Below the pieces are notes generated by a model, which ran no database searches, was not told the DNA's origin, and saw only the letters and a list, made by a program, of their open reading frames with translations. Shown here piece after piece: positions 53,035 through 62,527 of a stretch of 64,000 bases of DNA. The translations under genes and the position numbers were made by a program. The DNA is from Allobosea sp. LC85 (GTDB lineage Bacteria > Pseudomonadota > Alphaproteobacteria > Rhizobiales > Beijerinckiaceae), in assembly GCF_000735605.1 (NCBI RefSeq), contig NZ_JPKG01000004.1, forward strand, positions 62,001-126,000. Reading direction: 5' to 3'. Each line of letters starts with the position of its first letter. Positions within the stretch are counted from its first letter, which is position 1.

Positions 53035-53433
53035 TCACCAGTATCCGCGGTAGACCGCGCGGGGATAGTAGCGCGGGCCATAATAACCCCGGTTCCAGCC
53101 GTAATAGCGCGGAGCATAATAGACAGGCCGCGCATAGTAATAGCGCGGGCGGTAATAGACCGGTGGGCCATAATAGGAATAGGCGGGATAGCTATATCCG
53201 TAGCCATAGGCGGGATATCCGTAGCCGTAGCCATAGGCGGGGGCCGTCGCTGCCGAAGCGATGAGGCCTCCCAGCAGCGCCCCGCCGATGAGCCCGGCGG
53301 CGACGGCCCCGCCGGAATGACGATAATAGCCGCCGTGATAGCCCCAGCCGCGCCCGCGCCATTGCGCGTCGGCCGTTCCGACACTGCCGGTCAAGATCAA
53401 AGCGGCAGTGGCGAGCGTTGCGAGTTTCCTCAT
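53035..53433 (-). CDS. Secreted Gly/Tyr-rich protein
   Basis: 132 residues from ATG 53433 with a clear signal peptide (MRKLATLATAALILTGSVGT, cut near ADA). A Gly/Ala-rich hydrophobic stretch (GGAVAAGLIGGALLGGLIAS) follows, then a tail of Tyr-Gly/Tyr-Pro and RPRYYYARPVYYAPR-type repeats. Proteins of this kind are widespread in Rhizobiales and are thought to be surface- or periplasm-located. No enzyme motif is present. Confidence 0.75.
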   Translation of the reverse strand: MRKLATLATAALILTGSVGTADAQWRGRGWGYHGGYYRHSGGAVAAGLIGGALLGGLIASAATAPAYGYGYGYPAYGYGYSYPAYSYYGPPVYYRPRYYYARPVYYAPRYYGWNRGYYGPRYYPRAVYRGYW

Positions 53434-53643
53434 CACACCCTCCCACCTCTTGCTATGACGCAAGCGAGGCCGGCCGATGCCATGCCGCTTCTGCTATCCC
53501 GGGGCAAAAGCGCCGCCGCGGGCCGGTGCTTTCGCGCCAACCATCTCCGATAATGGCGAATTTACACGCGTTTCCGGCGGGATGCAGCAGCCTTGATGCC
53601 GCGCGCTTACGACAATGGATTGATGCGCATCGGCGATGCCGCC

Positions 53644-53880
53644 CTAGCGCGCAAAACTCTTTCGATAGCTTGCTGGTGAGATCGAGAACTTGCGCAGGAA
53701 CGCGCGACGGAAGGTGATGACGTCGCCAAATCCTGATTGCGCTGCGACCATCTTCATCGAGATCTTCGCGTCCTCGGCGAGACGACGCGCAGCTTCCCGA
53801 CGCACCGCTTCCACATGGTGTGCAGGTGTCATCTGCACCTCTTTCTTGAACAGCCTGGCAAAGTTGCACTCGCTCATCCC
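53644..53880 (-). pseudogene. AraC-family regulator, C-terminal fragment
   Basis: A 77-residue frame has the end of an AraC/GlxA-type DNA-binding domain: ECNFARLFKKEVQMTPAHHV, EAVRREAARRLAED and SGFGDVITFRRAFLRKF. The first helix-turn-helix is partial and the N-terminal effector domain is absent. Upstream bases still encode HRAHERVG-like residues in frame, so it is a gene end left after deletion. Confidence 0.7.
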
Positions 53881-54040
53881 GACACGTTCGTGCGCCCGAT
53901 GCCAGCTTGGACGGGTGGACCGGTCAGGCCGGCGTCATGGTTTCCTGCCCCGTTGCAGACGTCGCTCTATCCGGGCGGCCTCTCCCGCGAAGAGGTCGAG
54001 GCACTCGAAGGAACAAGCTCGAAGATCCGGCGTGCGGGAA

Positions 54041-54721
54041 TCATCCCATGCCGCTGGAGCTTGGCGCCCGTCCGAACCTGATCCGATCGTTCCACTCACT
54101 CCACAGCGCAATACCGAGCCAGACGCCGACATAGATCACCCCGGCAGCCGTCACGAACTCCCCTGGGATCGGCCCCACATCGGCCCGGCGCCAAAATTGA
54201 TCCAGTGTGACGAGCGGGACCGGATGCACGATCAGTTTGCCGATATAGGACACGGTCTGGATCAGCAGGATCCAGAGATAGTTGCGCCGGACTCGGCGGC
54301 CGACCGCGGTCATGAAAGCAATGTGGTGGTGCGGGTGCCAATAGTCCTCGGCGAGAACCTCCTGCCAGCCTTCTTCCATATGGAGATTGCCGTCCTTGAG
54401 CATCGGGGCAAACAGGTGCTTTTCAAGCCACCGCGCCCGGGCACGCCAGACATTGAAATAGCGATAGCGGCGCGACTCGAGCATGAGAAAGAACAGGATC
54501 AAGATGCCGACCAGAACCAGTGGCAGCGGCGAAGCGCTCGGCGACGAGAACGTGATGGAAAGGGCCACGCCCAATGTCACGACCGCCCAGTTGGTGGTGG
54601 TGTCCAACCGGGTGCGCCAGACTGTGCTGCGGTAGATTTCGCCGCGATAGAGATGTGCGAGCGCCGCAAGCTCAGCGTTGGTGAGTTTCCGACGCTGTTG
54701 GGTCGTATCAGCTGCCGCCAT
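54041..54721 (-). CDS. DUF2270 membrane protein
   Basis: 226 residues from ATG 54721, preceded by GGGGAGG. The N-terminal signature LYRGEIYRSTVWRTRLDTTT and NWAVVTLGVALSITFSS, four predicted helices and a long cytosolic loop (RYRYFNVWRARARWLEKHLF) fit the DUF2270 family. The family has no assigned function. It sits alone between two pseudogenes. Confidence 0.85.
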   Translation of the reverse strand: MAAADTTQQRRKLTNAELAALAHLYRGEIYRSTVWRTRLDTTTNWAVVTLGVALSITFSSPSASPLPLVLVGILILFFLMLESRRYRYFNVWRARARWLEKHLFAPMLKDGNLHMEEGWQEVLAEDYWHPHHHIAFMTAVGRRVRRNYLWILLIQTVSYIGKLIVHPVPLVTLDQFWRRADVGPIPGEFVTAAGVIYVGVWLGIALWSEWNDRIRFGRAPSSSGMG

Positions 54722-54768
54722 TACGTCCTCCCCACAGTCAATTCGGTCGCATCGGGGTCCGTTGAAGT

Positions 54769-55491
<723 letters not shown>

Positions 55492-55617
55492 TCATGAACT
55501 CTGGATATGGCCTCATGCGGTTTCTATCGCCTAATCGCCTGAATGTCGCGCGGCTACAATGCGGCGAAGGATCGGGAGTCTGTCCGGCTCCGGGCGCAAG
55601 GAATTGTGGAGACGAGA
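55492..55617 (+). promoter_or_regulatory. Former LysR/cupin divergent promoter
   Basis: The stretch starting ATTCATGAACTCTGGATATG at 55490 is repeated, with changes, in inverted orientation at 58204-58258. This suggests that it contains conserved regulatory sites for a LysR-type protein. See the entry at 58204. Confidence 0.45.
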
Positions 55618-56013
55618 ATGGAGATCAAGCGAAGCGGGGCGCAGCCTTCGGCGAAGGGGCCAGCCGAGTATTTCACGGGGACGGTCAGGATCGACGCGCC
55701 CTTCGCCGGCGGCGGAGCCTTGAGCGGTGCGACCGTGACCTTCGAGCCCGGCGCGCGAACAGCCTGGCACACCCATCCGCTCGGCCAGACGCTTCTGGTG
55801 GTCTCCGGTTTGGGCCGGGCGCAGCGCGAGGGCGGCCCGGTCGAGGAGATCCGCCCCGGCGACATCGTCTGGTTCGAGCCGGGCGAGAAACACTGGCACG
55901 GTGCCGCGCCGGACTGCGCCATGGCGCATGTCGCCATCGCCGCGATGAAGGATGGTTCGGTGGTGACCTGGATGGAGAAGGTCACGGACCACGATTATCT
56001 CGGGCCAGGTTAG
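55618..56013 (+). CDS. Cupin-domain protein (mandelonitrile lyase-like cupin)
   Basis: 131 residues from ATG 55618 with GGAG upstream. A single cupin barrel has motif 1 [20 protein letters not shown] and motif 2 [15 protein letters not shown], whose His residues bind a metal. Small cupins of this kind include manganese-dependent hydroxynitrile lyases. The adjacent dead LysR gene was probably its regulator. The stop codon lies within a 15-base tandem repeat. Confidence 0.85.
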   Translation: MEIKRSGAQPSAKGPAEYFTGTVRIDAPFAGGGALSGATVTFEPGARTAWHTHPLGQTLLVVSGLGRAQREGGPVEEIRPGDIVWFEPGEKHWHGAAPDCAMAHVAIAAMKDGSVVTWMEKVTDHDYLGPG

Positions 56014-56050
56014 CTCGGGCCAGGTTAGCTCGGGCCAGGTTGGCTCGGGC
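55999..56050. repeat. 15-base tandem repeat spanning the cupin stop codon
   Basis: Three full copies and one half copy of CTCGGGCCAGGTTAG. The unit is a multiple of three and contains the in-frame TAG, so each copy re-supplies a stop codon. The third copy has changed TAG to TGG. Confidence 0.85.
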
Positions 56051-56231
56051 AAGCTCATCGCGCAGAGGTGCGGCGATGACGGATGATCGCAGCCCCGCGC
56101 AAAAGGCGCTGAGCCCGGCGCAGGCAGGGTAGGGCGCACGCGTTCAGGACCACGGCCGCGTCATCCCGCATGGCGCGGCCATTCCTGGCGATGCAACCGG
56201 CTAAGACGCTCTGGCCTTGCCCTTGCCGACG

Positions 56232-56471
56232 TCAGCGTCCGACGGAAGGCAGCCGCGGCCTTGCCACCGATGCCGATCGGGTGGTCGAGGACGCGACGAT
56301 CCGGTCTGACGCATCGAGCGCAGCGATCACGCTGGGTTGAATATAGCTGCGCAGGTCCTGTCGCCAGGTTTCGGTCATCTTCTCCCAATGGAACTGATGC
56401 TGGTCGCGCACCGATTCATGCAAGGCCCGGGCGGCCGCCTCGACAGCCGCCGCAACGCGTCTATGGTCCAT
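56232..56471 (-). CDS. Small hypothetical protein
   Basis: A 79-residue frame from an ATG with AGGGGGTGAGAG upstream. The product is helical and charged (ALHESVRDQHQFHWEKMTET, then WRQDLRSYIQPSVIAALDAS). I recognise no family. The surrounding DNA holds gene remnants, so this may be a real small gene or a chance frame. Confidence 0.35.
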   Translation of the reverse strand: MDHRRVAAAVEAAARALHESVRDQHQFHWEKMTETWRQDLRSYIQPSVIAALDASDRIVASSTTRSASVARPRLPSVGR

Positions 56472-56589
56472 CTCTCACCCCCTGCAACCCACTCATCAGT
56501 ATGGGCAGATCGCCGCCGGGGCGGGAAGACCCGGATCATGGGGCGCAGGACACATTACGGTTATTCCGGTTCTCGTATCCTCCTGCGCC

Positions 56590-56785
56590 ATCGCGACGAG
56601 GCTCCGACCCCATCCGCTACAAGGCCCTGATCGACAAGGGCGTGCTGCCCACCGAACGTGCCAGCGGCCGCAAGGTCGAGCATGAACAGGTCAACCACGC
56701 GTTCCAGACACTGCTCGCCCCGCATATCGATCGGGAGGCGCTGGTCCGGCCGTTTCCGCAGATGAATTCGGCCGGGTCGAAGTAG
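56590..56785 (+). pseudogene. Unidentified gene fragment
   Basis: The last 60 or so codons of a plus frame read like protein (DPIRYKALIDKGVLPTERAS, then NHAFQTLLAPHIDREALVRP) and end at the TAG 56783-56785. The 5' part lacks coding character. It appears to be the end of a lost gene whose family I cannot name. Confidence 0.35.
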
Positions 56786-56915
56786 AGCGTCCTTCGGGAC
56801 AAAGGCGGAGCCCGACGTGGTCCTCGGGAATACATCAGCGGGGGCTCCCGGCACTCGGCCTTGCGCGCCGCTCGCCGCGCCATCAATGAAGACAAGACTG
56901 GCAAGTATAGCAAGA

Positions 56916-56946
56916 AGAGAACGGCCAGTTGAACCGGCCGTTCTCT
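56916..56946 (-). terminator. Hairpin after the small lipoprotein gene
   Basis: AGAGAACGGCC and its exact complement form an 11-bp stem around a 9-base loop, 20 bases past the lipoprotein stop. On that strand TCTTGCTATACTT follows, only partly T-rich, so termination may be weak or assisted. Confidence 0.5.
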
Positions 56947-56965
56947 GACATATTGGCGTAGGGCG

Positions 56966-57091
56966 TCAGCCCTTGGTGACGATCGGCGTTGCCACCGGCG
57001 CGGGCGGAGGTGCTTTGCCCTTGCCGAAATTTGCGCATCCTCCGACGCCAGACAGCGCCACTGAAACAGCCAAGATCAGGAGTGTTTTCAT
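56966..57091 (-). CDS. Small lipoprotein, 41 residues
   Basis: From ATG 57091: MKTLLILAVSVALSGVGGC, a signal peptide with a lipobox ending VGGC, then ANFGKGKAPPPAPVATPIV and a short end. GAGG lies eight bases upstream and a hairpin follows the stop. It would be lipid-anchored in the membrane or outer membrane. Proline-rich mini-lipoproteins of this type are common, with unknown roles. Confidence 0.7.
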   Translation of the reverse strand: MKTLLILAVSVALSGVGGCANFGKGKAPPPAPVATPIVTKG

Positions 57092-57333
57092 TGCGCAGCC
57101 CTCGTTGAGTAGGTCCCCACCCACACATCATCATAGTACAGATTGGCGGCCAAATCCCGATGATTTCTCGCTTCCAAGTTAAGGCGGGCGCAGACTGAGG
57201 GTGTGATTGTTCCCCTGATCATCGCAGCGCGAGGCGCAGAGGATTGGTAAACCGTGCAGTCAGGACCGGGCCCTGGGCCAGGTGCGCTTTCCTGCTCCGC
57301 TTCCGTCAAAAAATGGCTGGAGATTATTTCCAA
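57088..57333 (-). CDS. Possible 81-residue protein overlapping the lipoprotein start
   Basis: A frame from ATG 57333 ends with a TGA that overlaps the lipoprotein ATG as ATGA, a pattern of translational coupling. The sequence (MEIISSHFLTEAEQESAPGP, then NLYYDDVWVGTYSTRAAQ) matches no family I know. It may be chance. Confidence 0.25.
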   Translation of the reverse strand: MEIISSHFLTEAEQESAPGPGPGPDCTVYQSSAPRAAMIRGTITPSVCARLNLEARNHRDLAANLYYDDVWVGTYSTRAAQ

Positions 57334-57419
57334 TTTTGGAGGATTTACAAAGTGCGTTGACTAAGCAACCATCGGGCTCGGCCTGGGGGCGTAAAGTAAA
57401 ATACAGAGGTTCTGGGGCC

Positions 57420-58094
57420 ATGCCGGACCGTTCGGTTGCAATCGTCGACGATCACCCGCTGCTGATGGAGGGGATTGGCGCGCTGCTGAAACGATGGGGC
57501 GGTTTCACGCTCGCCGCGACCGGGACGCTCGCGGATGACATCGTCTCGATCATCAGGACGCATCAACCCGATCAGATGATCGTCGATCTGAACATGGCGG
57601 GGGATGTGTTCCAGGCGATCGCGGACGGGTTGAAAATCGCTCCCGAGACGAAGATCATCGTATTCACAGCCTCGACAAACCCGGATGATGCGGTCAGGGC
57701 CCTGGATATCGGGGCCAAGGGCTATGTCCTGAAGGGCAGCCCCGGAGAGGACCTTTTCCAGGCGCTTCAGGCGGCACAGCAGGGCGATGTCTATGTTACG
57801 CCGGCCTTCGCGACCAAGGTGATCGGTACCTTGCGGGACAACGCTCTCGAACGACAGAAGGCAATCAGCAACAGGCTCAGCGTCCGGGAGGAGCAGATCG
57901 TCAAATTGCTGCTGCTCGGGAAAAAGAACACCGAGATCGCCCACGCGCTTTCGCTCAGCGACAAGACCATCAAGGGCTACATGACCAACCTGATGGCCAA
58001 GCTGCACGCGCGCAATCGCCTGGAGGTGGTACTCGCGGCGCAAAGGCTGAATCCTGCGGCGAACACCGCGACGGTCATAAGGCTCCGCTCGTAA
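57420..58094 (+). CDS. NarL/FixJ-type response regulator
   Basis: 224 residues from ATG 57420. The receiver domain has VAIVDDHPLLMEGIGALL (acidic pair), phosphoacceptor Asp in MIVDLNMAG, Thr/Ser in VFTASTN and Lys in GYVLKGSPG. The C-terminal LuxR-type helix-turn-helix is LSVREEQIVKLLLLGKKNTE with SLSDKTIKGYMTNLMAKL. No histidine kinase lies nearby, so it is an orphan here. Confidence 0.9.
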   Translation: MPDRSVAIVDDHPLLMEGIGALLKRWGGFTLAATGTLADDIVSIIRTHQPDQMIVDLNMAGDVFQAIADGLKIAPETKIIVFTASTNPDDAVRALDIGAKGYVLKGSPGEDLFQALQAAQQGDVYVTPAFATKVIGTLRDNALERQKAISNRLSVREEQIVKLLLLGKKNTEIAHALSLSDKTIKGYMTNLMAKLHARNRLEVVLAAQRLNPAANTATVIRLRS

Positions 58095-58402
58095 GGGATG
58101 TCAGGCGACCAGGATCCGCCCGCCCGCCCGGGCCTGCCGGGCGGAGGAGGGGCTGCGGCAAGGCCGGGGGCTGCGGCGAGGTTGAGCCCCGCCGCCAGGG
58201 CCGTCCATCGATTAGACTGCATAAACCGCATGAAATCATATCCACTGTTCATGAATAGGCGCGAGCCGCCTCATCCTGCTGGTCGATAAGACGGGAGAAT
58301 GATACTTTCGTCCTACGACCGGACTCTCTAGGTGCCTCGATCACGCCGTAAGGCTGCCTCGGCGATGATCGCTTTCGATGGGACAGTGATTGAGGTCGCT
58401 TG
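58095..58402. other. Intergenic region with decayed LysR-cupin promoter copy
   Basis: Apart from the segment 58204-58290 described separately and a G/C-rich stretch at 58110-58200, nothing was recognised. The promoter of the DUF2279 gene probably lies at its end. Confidence 0.35.
58204..58290 (-). pseudogene. Decayed copy of a LysR start and its divergent promoter
   Basis: On the minus strand ATTCATGAAC-N2-TGGATATG-N4-TCATGCGGTTT-N6-CTAATCG repeats the sequence at 55490-55535. On the plus strand beyond it, AGGCGCGAG and CTGGTCGAT match the first codons of the dead LysR gene, with its ATG now ATA. Only regulatory DNA and a few codons remain. Confidence 0.5.
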
Positions 58403-59521
58403 ATGATGTCTGGAATCCGGCCTTGGCCTGCCAGCGCGGTCGCGCATCAACCTCCGGCGAAGCAGAACGTGCGGGCCACCGCCATCCTCGCTTGCCTCGG
58501 CGTGTTCGCCAGCCCGCCGATTGCGCCAGGCGCTCTGATGCCGATGGCGCAGGCCGCCGAGGCGACGGAGGCCATCGCCGAGGACCGGAAGAAGGCGCGC
58601 TCGGCCAAGGCGAAGTCCGGTACGCTCCCTCCGCGGGAGCAGACGGACCAGCGGAGCTCCGGCGCAGCACCAGCTCCCCCCAGTTTCTATTCCATGAACC
58701 AGATGGGTGACCATCTCTGGTCCGTGCGCTGGGAGTTGGCCGCCATCGGCGGCGCGCTCGCCGTTGTCGGGTTGCGTGACTGGGGGTGGGGTGATTCGAA
58801 CTTCCAGTTCATCAAGGAAGGCTGGTTTGCGAAGAACACGCGGCACGGCGGGATGGACAAAATCGGCCATGCCTTCTCGACCTTTGTCATCGCCGACCTC
58901 CTGACCGACCAGATCCGGGCGAACGCAGCCAATCCCAACGGCGCCCAGTTCACTGCCGCTCTCGTCGCGTTCGGCATCATGGGGCTCGGAGAGACCCTGG
59001 ACGGCTTCGCAGGCAGGCATCGCTTCTCTCGCGAGGACATTGCGGCAAACGCTGTCGGTGCGGCCTTCTCGATCATCCGCAACACGGTCCCGGGCATGCG
59101 TGAAAAGCTCGACTGGCGGCTGTTGTATACGCCCGCGAGCTACGAAAAGCCGGGCATCACGACCTCCGATGCCGGTATCCTGCCGCCCTATGAGCGCCAG
59201 CGCTATGTCATGGCCTTGAAGGCGAGTGGCTTCGACGCGCTCAAGAAGACGCCTCTGCGCTACGGCGAATTGCACCTGGGTTTCGATGCACGGGGATTTG
59301 AGAAAAAGGAACGCGCGCTCGGCTATCCGATCGAGCGAACATTCTATGTCGGTGTCGGCCTGAACCTGAACGAAGTCCTGTTTGGAGCGGGACAGCTACC
59401 CAATTTTGCAAGGCACAGGGATACGCTGCCGGCCAGGGTTGCCCGGAAGACATTCGAATACATCCAGGTACCTTACACCGCGACCTATGGGGAACACCGG
59501 TTCTCGACGATCCGCAGGTAG
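58403..59521 (+). CDS. DUF2279 (YfiM-like) protein
   Basis: 372 residues from ATG 58403 with GAGG upstream. An N-terminal hydrophobic segment (ATAILACLGVFASPPIAPG) looks like a signal, and an Ala/Lys-rich linker follows. The family core is WGWGDSNFQFIKEGWFAKNT, GGMDKIGHAFSTFVIADLLT and FSREDIAANAVGAAFS. DUF2279 proteins are predicted envelope proteins of unknown role. The C-terminal 150 residues appear to be an extra domain. Confidence 0.82.
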   Translation: MMSGIRPWPASAVAHQPPAKQNVRATAILACLGVFASPPIAPGALMPMAQAAEATEAIAEDRKKARSAKAKSGTLPPREQTDQRSSGAAPAPPSFYSMNQMGDHLWSVRWELAAIGGALAVVGLRDWGWGDSNFQFIKEGWFAKNTRHGGMDKIGHAFSTFVIADLLTDQIRANAANPNGAQFTAALVAFGIMGLGETLDGFAGRHRFSREDIAANAVGAAFSIIRNTVPGMREKLDWRLLYTPASYEKPGITTSDAGILPPYERQRYVMALKASGFDALKKTPLRYGELHLGFDARGFEKKERALGYPIERTFYVGVGLNLNEVLFGAGQLPNFARHRDTLPARVARKTFEYIQVPYTATYGEHRFSTIRR

Positions 59522-59827
59522 CTGAGCCAGGTTGGCCGCGAAGTCCATGGCGCATTGAACACAGCCGACGAATTCTGCCCTCGGCGCAACATCCTGCACG
59601 CGCAGCAACGGCGAACAGCTTGCTGTGTCATCGCGCTCCCGGAGAAGTAATTTTTCGCAGAGCAGCGCTGTTCTCGCATCTGCAGCTCCAGGAGAATGCC
59701 GTTCGCCATTCCATTGTATTTTAGAAAGAACATTCTGTTTGACTAAAAGAACGATTCTTCGCCAGTATTTCGATGGCCGGTCACGACATTCGTTCCTGAC
59801 CGACACCGAGCCGAGCGAGGAACAACC
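59522..59827 (+). promoter_or_regulatory. Control region of the sulfonate-type ABC operon
   Basis: An A+T-rich part (59715-59760) has two related dyads, AGAACATTCT (59727-59736) and AGAACGATTCT (59748-59758), 11 bases apart, with TTGACT between them as a possible -35. They look like paired binding sites for a regulator, which is not encoded nearby. Confidence 0.45.
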
Positions 59828-60871
59828 ATGTCGAGCGATGTGTATTCCGTAAGGGTACAAGGGCCGAGGCGCCGCACGATCCTCGCCATGTCCCTCCTGC
59901 TCTCGGTCGCCGCGCCCGGTATCGCAACGGCGCAGGGGCTGGCCGCGCCACTCACCAAGGCTCCGGTCGGCACGAAGCTGGTCGTGGCCGATCAGAATGA
60001 GGCGCTGCAGACCCTGATGCGGGCGTCGGGCGCAGAGGACAGGCTGTCGAGCCAGGTGACCTATGCCAATTTTCTCGGTGGCCCCGCCATCCTCGAGGCC
60101 TTCCGGGCGGGTGCCCTTGATCTCGCGACGGTTGGCAACACGCCGCCGATCCAGGCCCATGCGGCCGGCGAACAGATTCCGATCGTGGCGGCGAAGACCT
60201 CCTCGGAGACCGACTATTCCCTGGCCGTGCGGCCCGGACTGACGATTGCCTCGCTGGAGGACCTGCGCGGCAGGAGCATCGCCTATGGCGAGGGGACGGG
60301 CCGCCAGCCCTTCGTGCTCAACGCGCTGAAGCTCGCGGGGCTGACCAGGAAGGATGTGCGGCTCGTGCCCTTGCGGGCAGCCGATTTCCCGGATGCGGTG
60401 CGGACGGGCCAAGTGGATGTGGCTGCGCTGAACGAGCCGCATTACTCGCGCTATCTCGCCGATTTCGCCGATCGCGGCGCGAGCGCCTTGCCGAAGGAGC
60501 AGAACGACCGCCTGCCGAAGAGCCTGACCTATCTCTATGCGAGCAAGAGAGCCTTGGACGATCCCGCAAAGCTCGCAGCCATTCGTGAATTCGTGGCGGC
60601 CTGGATCGATGCCAACCGCTGGTCGCATGCGAATGCCGAGAGCTGGGTCGAGGCCTATTACGTCAAGCGCCAGAACCTCAAGCCGACGGATGGGCGCAGG
60701 ATCGTCGAAGCGGAGGGCCGCTTCGCATTTCCGCTGCTCGCCAGCCTGATCGCCAAGCAGCAGGCCTTGATCGACGTCATCCATGAGGCCGGCGACCTGC
60801 CAAAGCGTCTCGATGCGCGCGAGGAGTTCGATCTGCGCTTCGACGACGTCATCGCTGCCAAATCCAATTGA
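59828..60871 (+). CDS. ABC substrate-binding protein, sulfonate/nitrate (SsuA/NrtA) type
   Basis: 347 residues with a signal peptide (RRRTILAMSLLLSVAAPGIA, cut after ATA). Family motifs are NFLGGPAILEAFRAGALDLA, TVGNTPPIQAHAAG and DLRGRSIAYGEGTGRQPFVL. It likely binds an alkanesulfonate or a similar organosulfur compound. It is followed by a permease, an ATPase and an FMN monooxygenase in one operon. Confidence 0.88.
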   Translation: MSSDVYSVRVQGPRRRTILAMSLLLSVAAPGIATAQGLAAPLTKAPVGTKLVVADQNEALQTLMRASGAEDRLSSQVTYANFLGGPAILEAFRAGALDLATVGNTPPIQAHAAGEQIPIVAAKTSSETDYSLAVRPGLTIASLEDLRGRSIAYGEGTGRQPFVLNALKLAGLTRKDVRLVPLRAADFPDAVRTGQVDVAALNEPHYSRYLADFADRGASALPKEQNDRLPKSLTYLYASKRALDDPAKLAAIREFVAAWIDANRWSHANAESWVEAYYVKRQNLKPTDGRRIVEAEGRFAFPLLASLIAKQQALIDVIHEAGDLPKRLDAREEFDLRFDDVIAAKSN

Positions 60872-60879
60872 GGCTCTCC

Positions 60880-61760
60880 ATGTCCGATCAAAGCCATGCG
60901 CTCATTGCGACGGCCTATTCGGCGCCCTTCGCCGCGATAGCAGGCGTGCCGGCGCAGGCGCATCCGTTTCCCCCGGCACAGCGCAAGCTGCCGAAGCTGG
61001 CGCCGGGCCGCCTGCCGACGGGCGCCATCCTGTTCGGGCCGGTCGCGCTGGTCGTTCTCTGGGAGCTCGCCTCGGTGACGGGATGGCTCTCGCCGAAATT
61101 CCTGGCGGCGCCGTCGACCGCCCTGTTCACCGGCTTCGAGCTGCTGCAATCGGGCACGCTTGCCGAGCATTTCCTGGCCTCGGCCCGGCGCGCCTATCTC
61201 GGGCTCGGCATCGGCGTGGCAATCGGCCTCCTGCTGGCGCTGGCCTCCGGCCTCAGCCGGATCGGCGAGGCCTCGATCGACGGGCTCGTCCAGATCAAGC
61301 GGGCGATCCCGACGCTGGCGCTGATCCCGCTTGCGATCCTCTGGCTCGGGATCGGCGAGGCCATGAAGGTCGCCCTGATCGCCTCCAGCGTGTTCGTGCC
61401 GATCTACATCAACACCCATGCGGCCCTGCGGGGCATCGATATCCGCCATGTCGAGCTCGCCCGCAGCGTCGGGCTGACGCGCGGCGCCTTCCTGCGCGAG
61501 GTCGCGCTGCCTGGCGCGCTGCCCGGCTTCTTCACCGGCCTGCGGCTCGCCGTGACCACCTGCTGGACGGCGCTGGTCGTGCTCGAACAGATCAATACCA
61601 GCCAGGGCATCGGCTACCTGATGAACCGCGCCCGCGACTATGGCCAGACCGACATCATCGTGGTCGGTCTCGCGATCTATGCGGTGCTCGGCCTCGGTTC
61701 CGATTTCGCCGTCCGGCTCTGGGAGCGCAAGGCGCTGTCCTACCGCAAGGCGCTGGCGTC

Positions 61761-61764
<4 letters not shown>
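60880..61764 (+). CDS. ABC permease, SsuC type
   Basis: 294 residues from ATG 60880, with GAGG upstream and 8 bases after the binding-protein stop. It has about six helices and the coupling motif HVELARSVGLTRGAFLREVA. Its stop overlaps the ATPase start as ATGA. Confidence 0.9.
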
Positions 61765-62504
<740 letters not shown>

Positions 62505-62527
62505 CCGCCACCCGAGAGCTTTGACCC

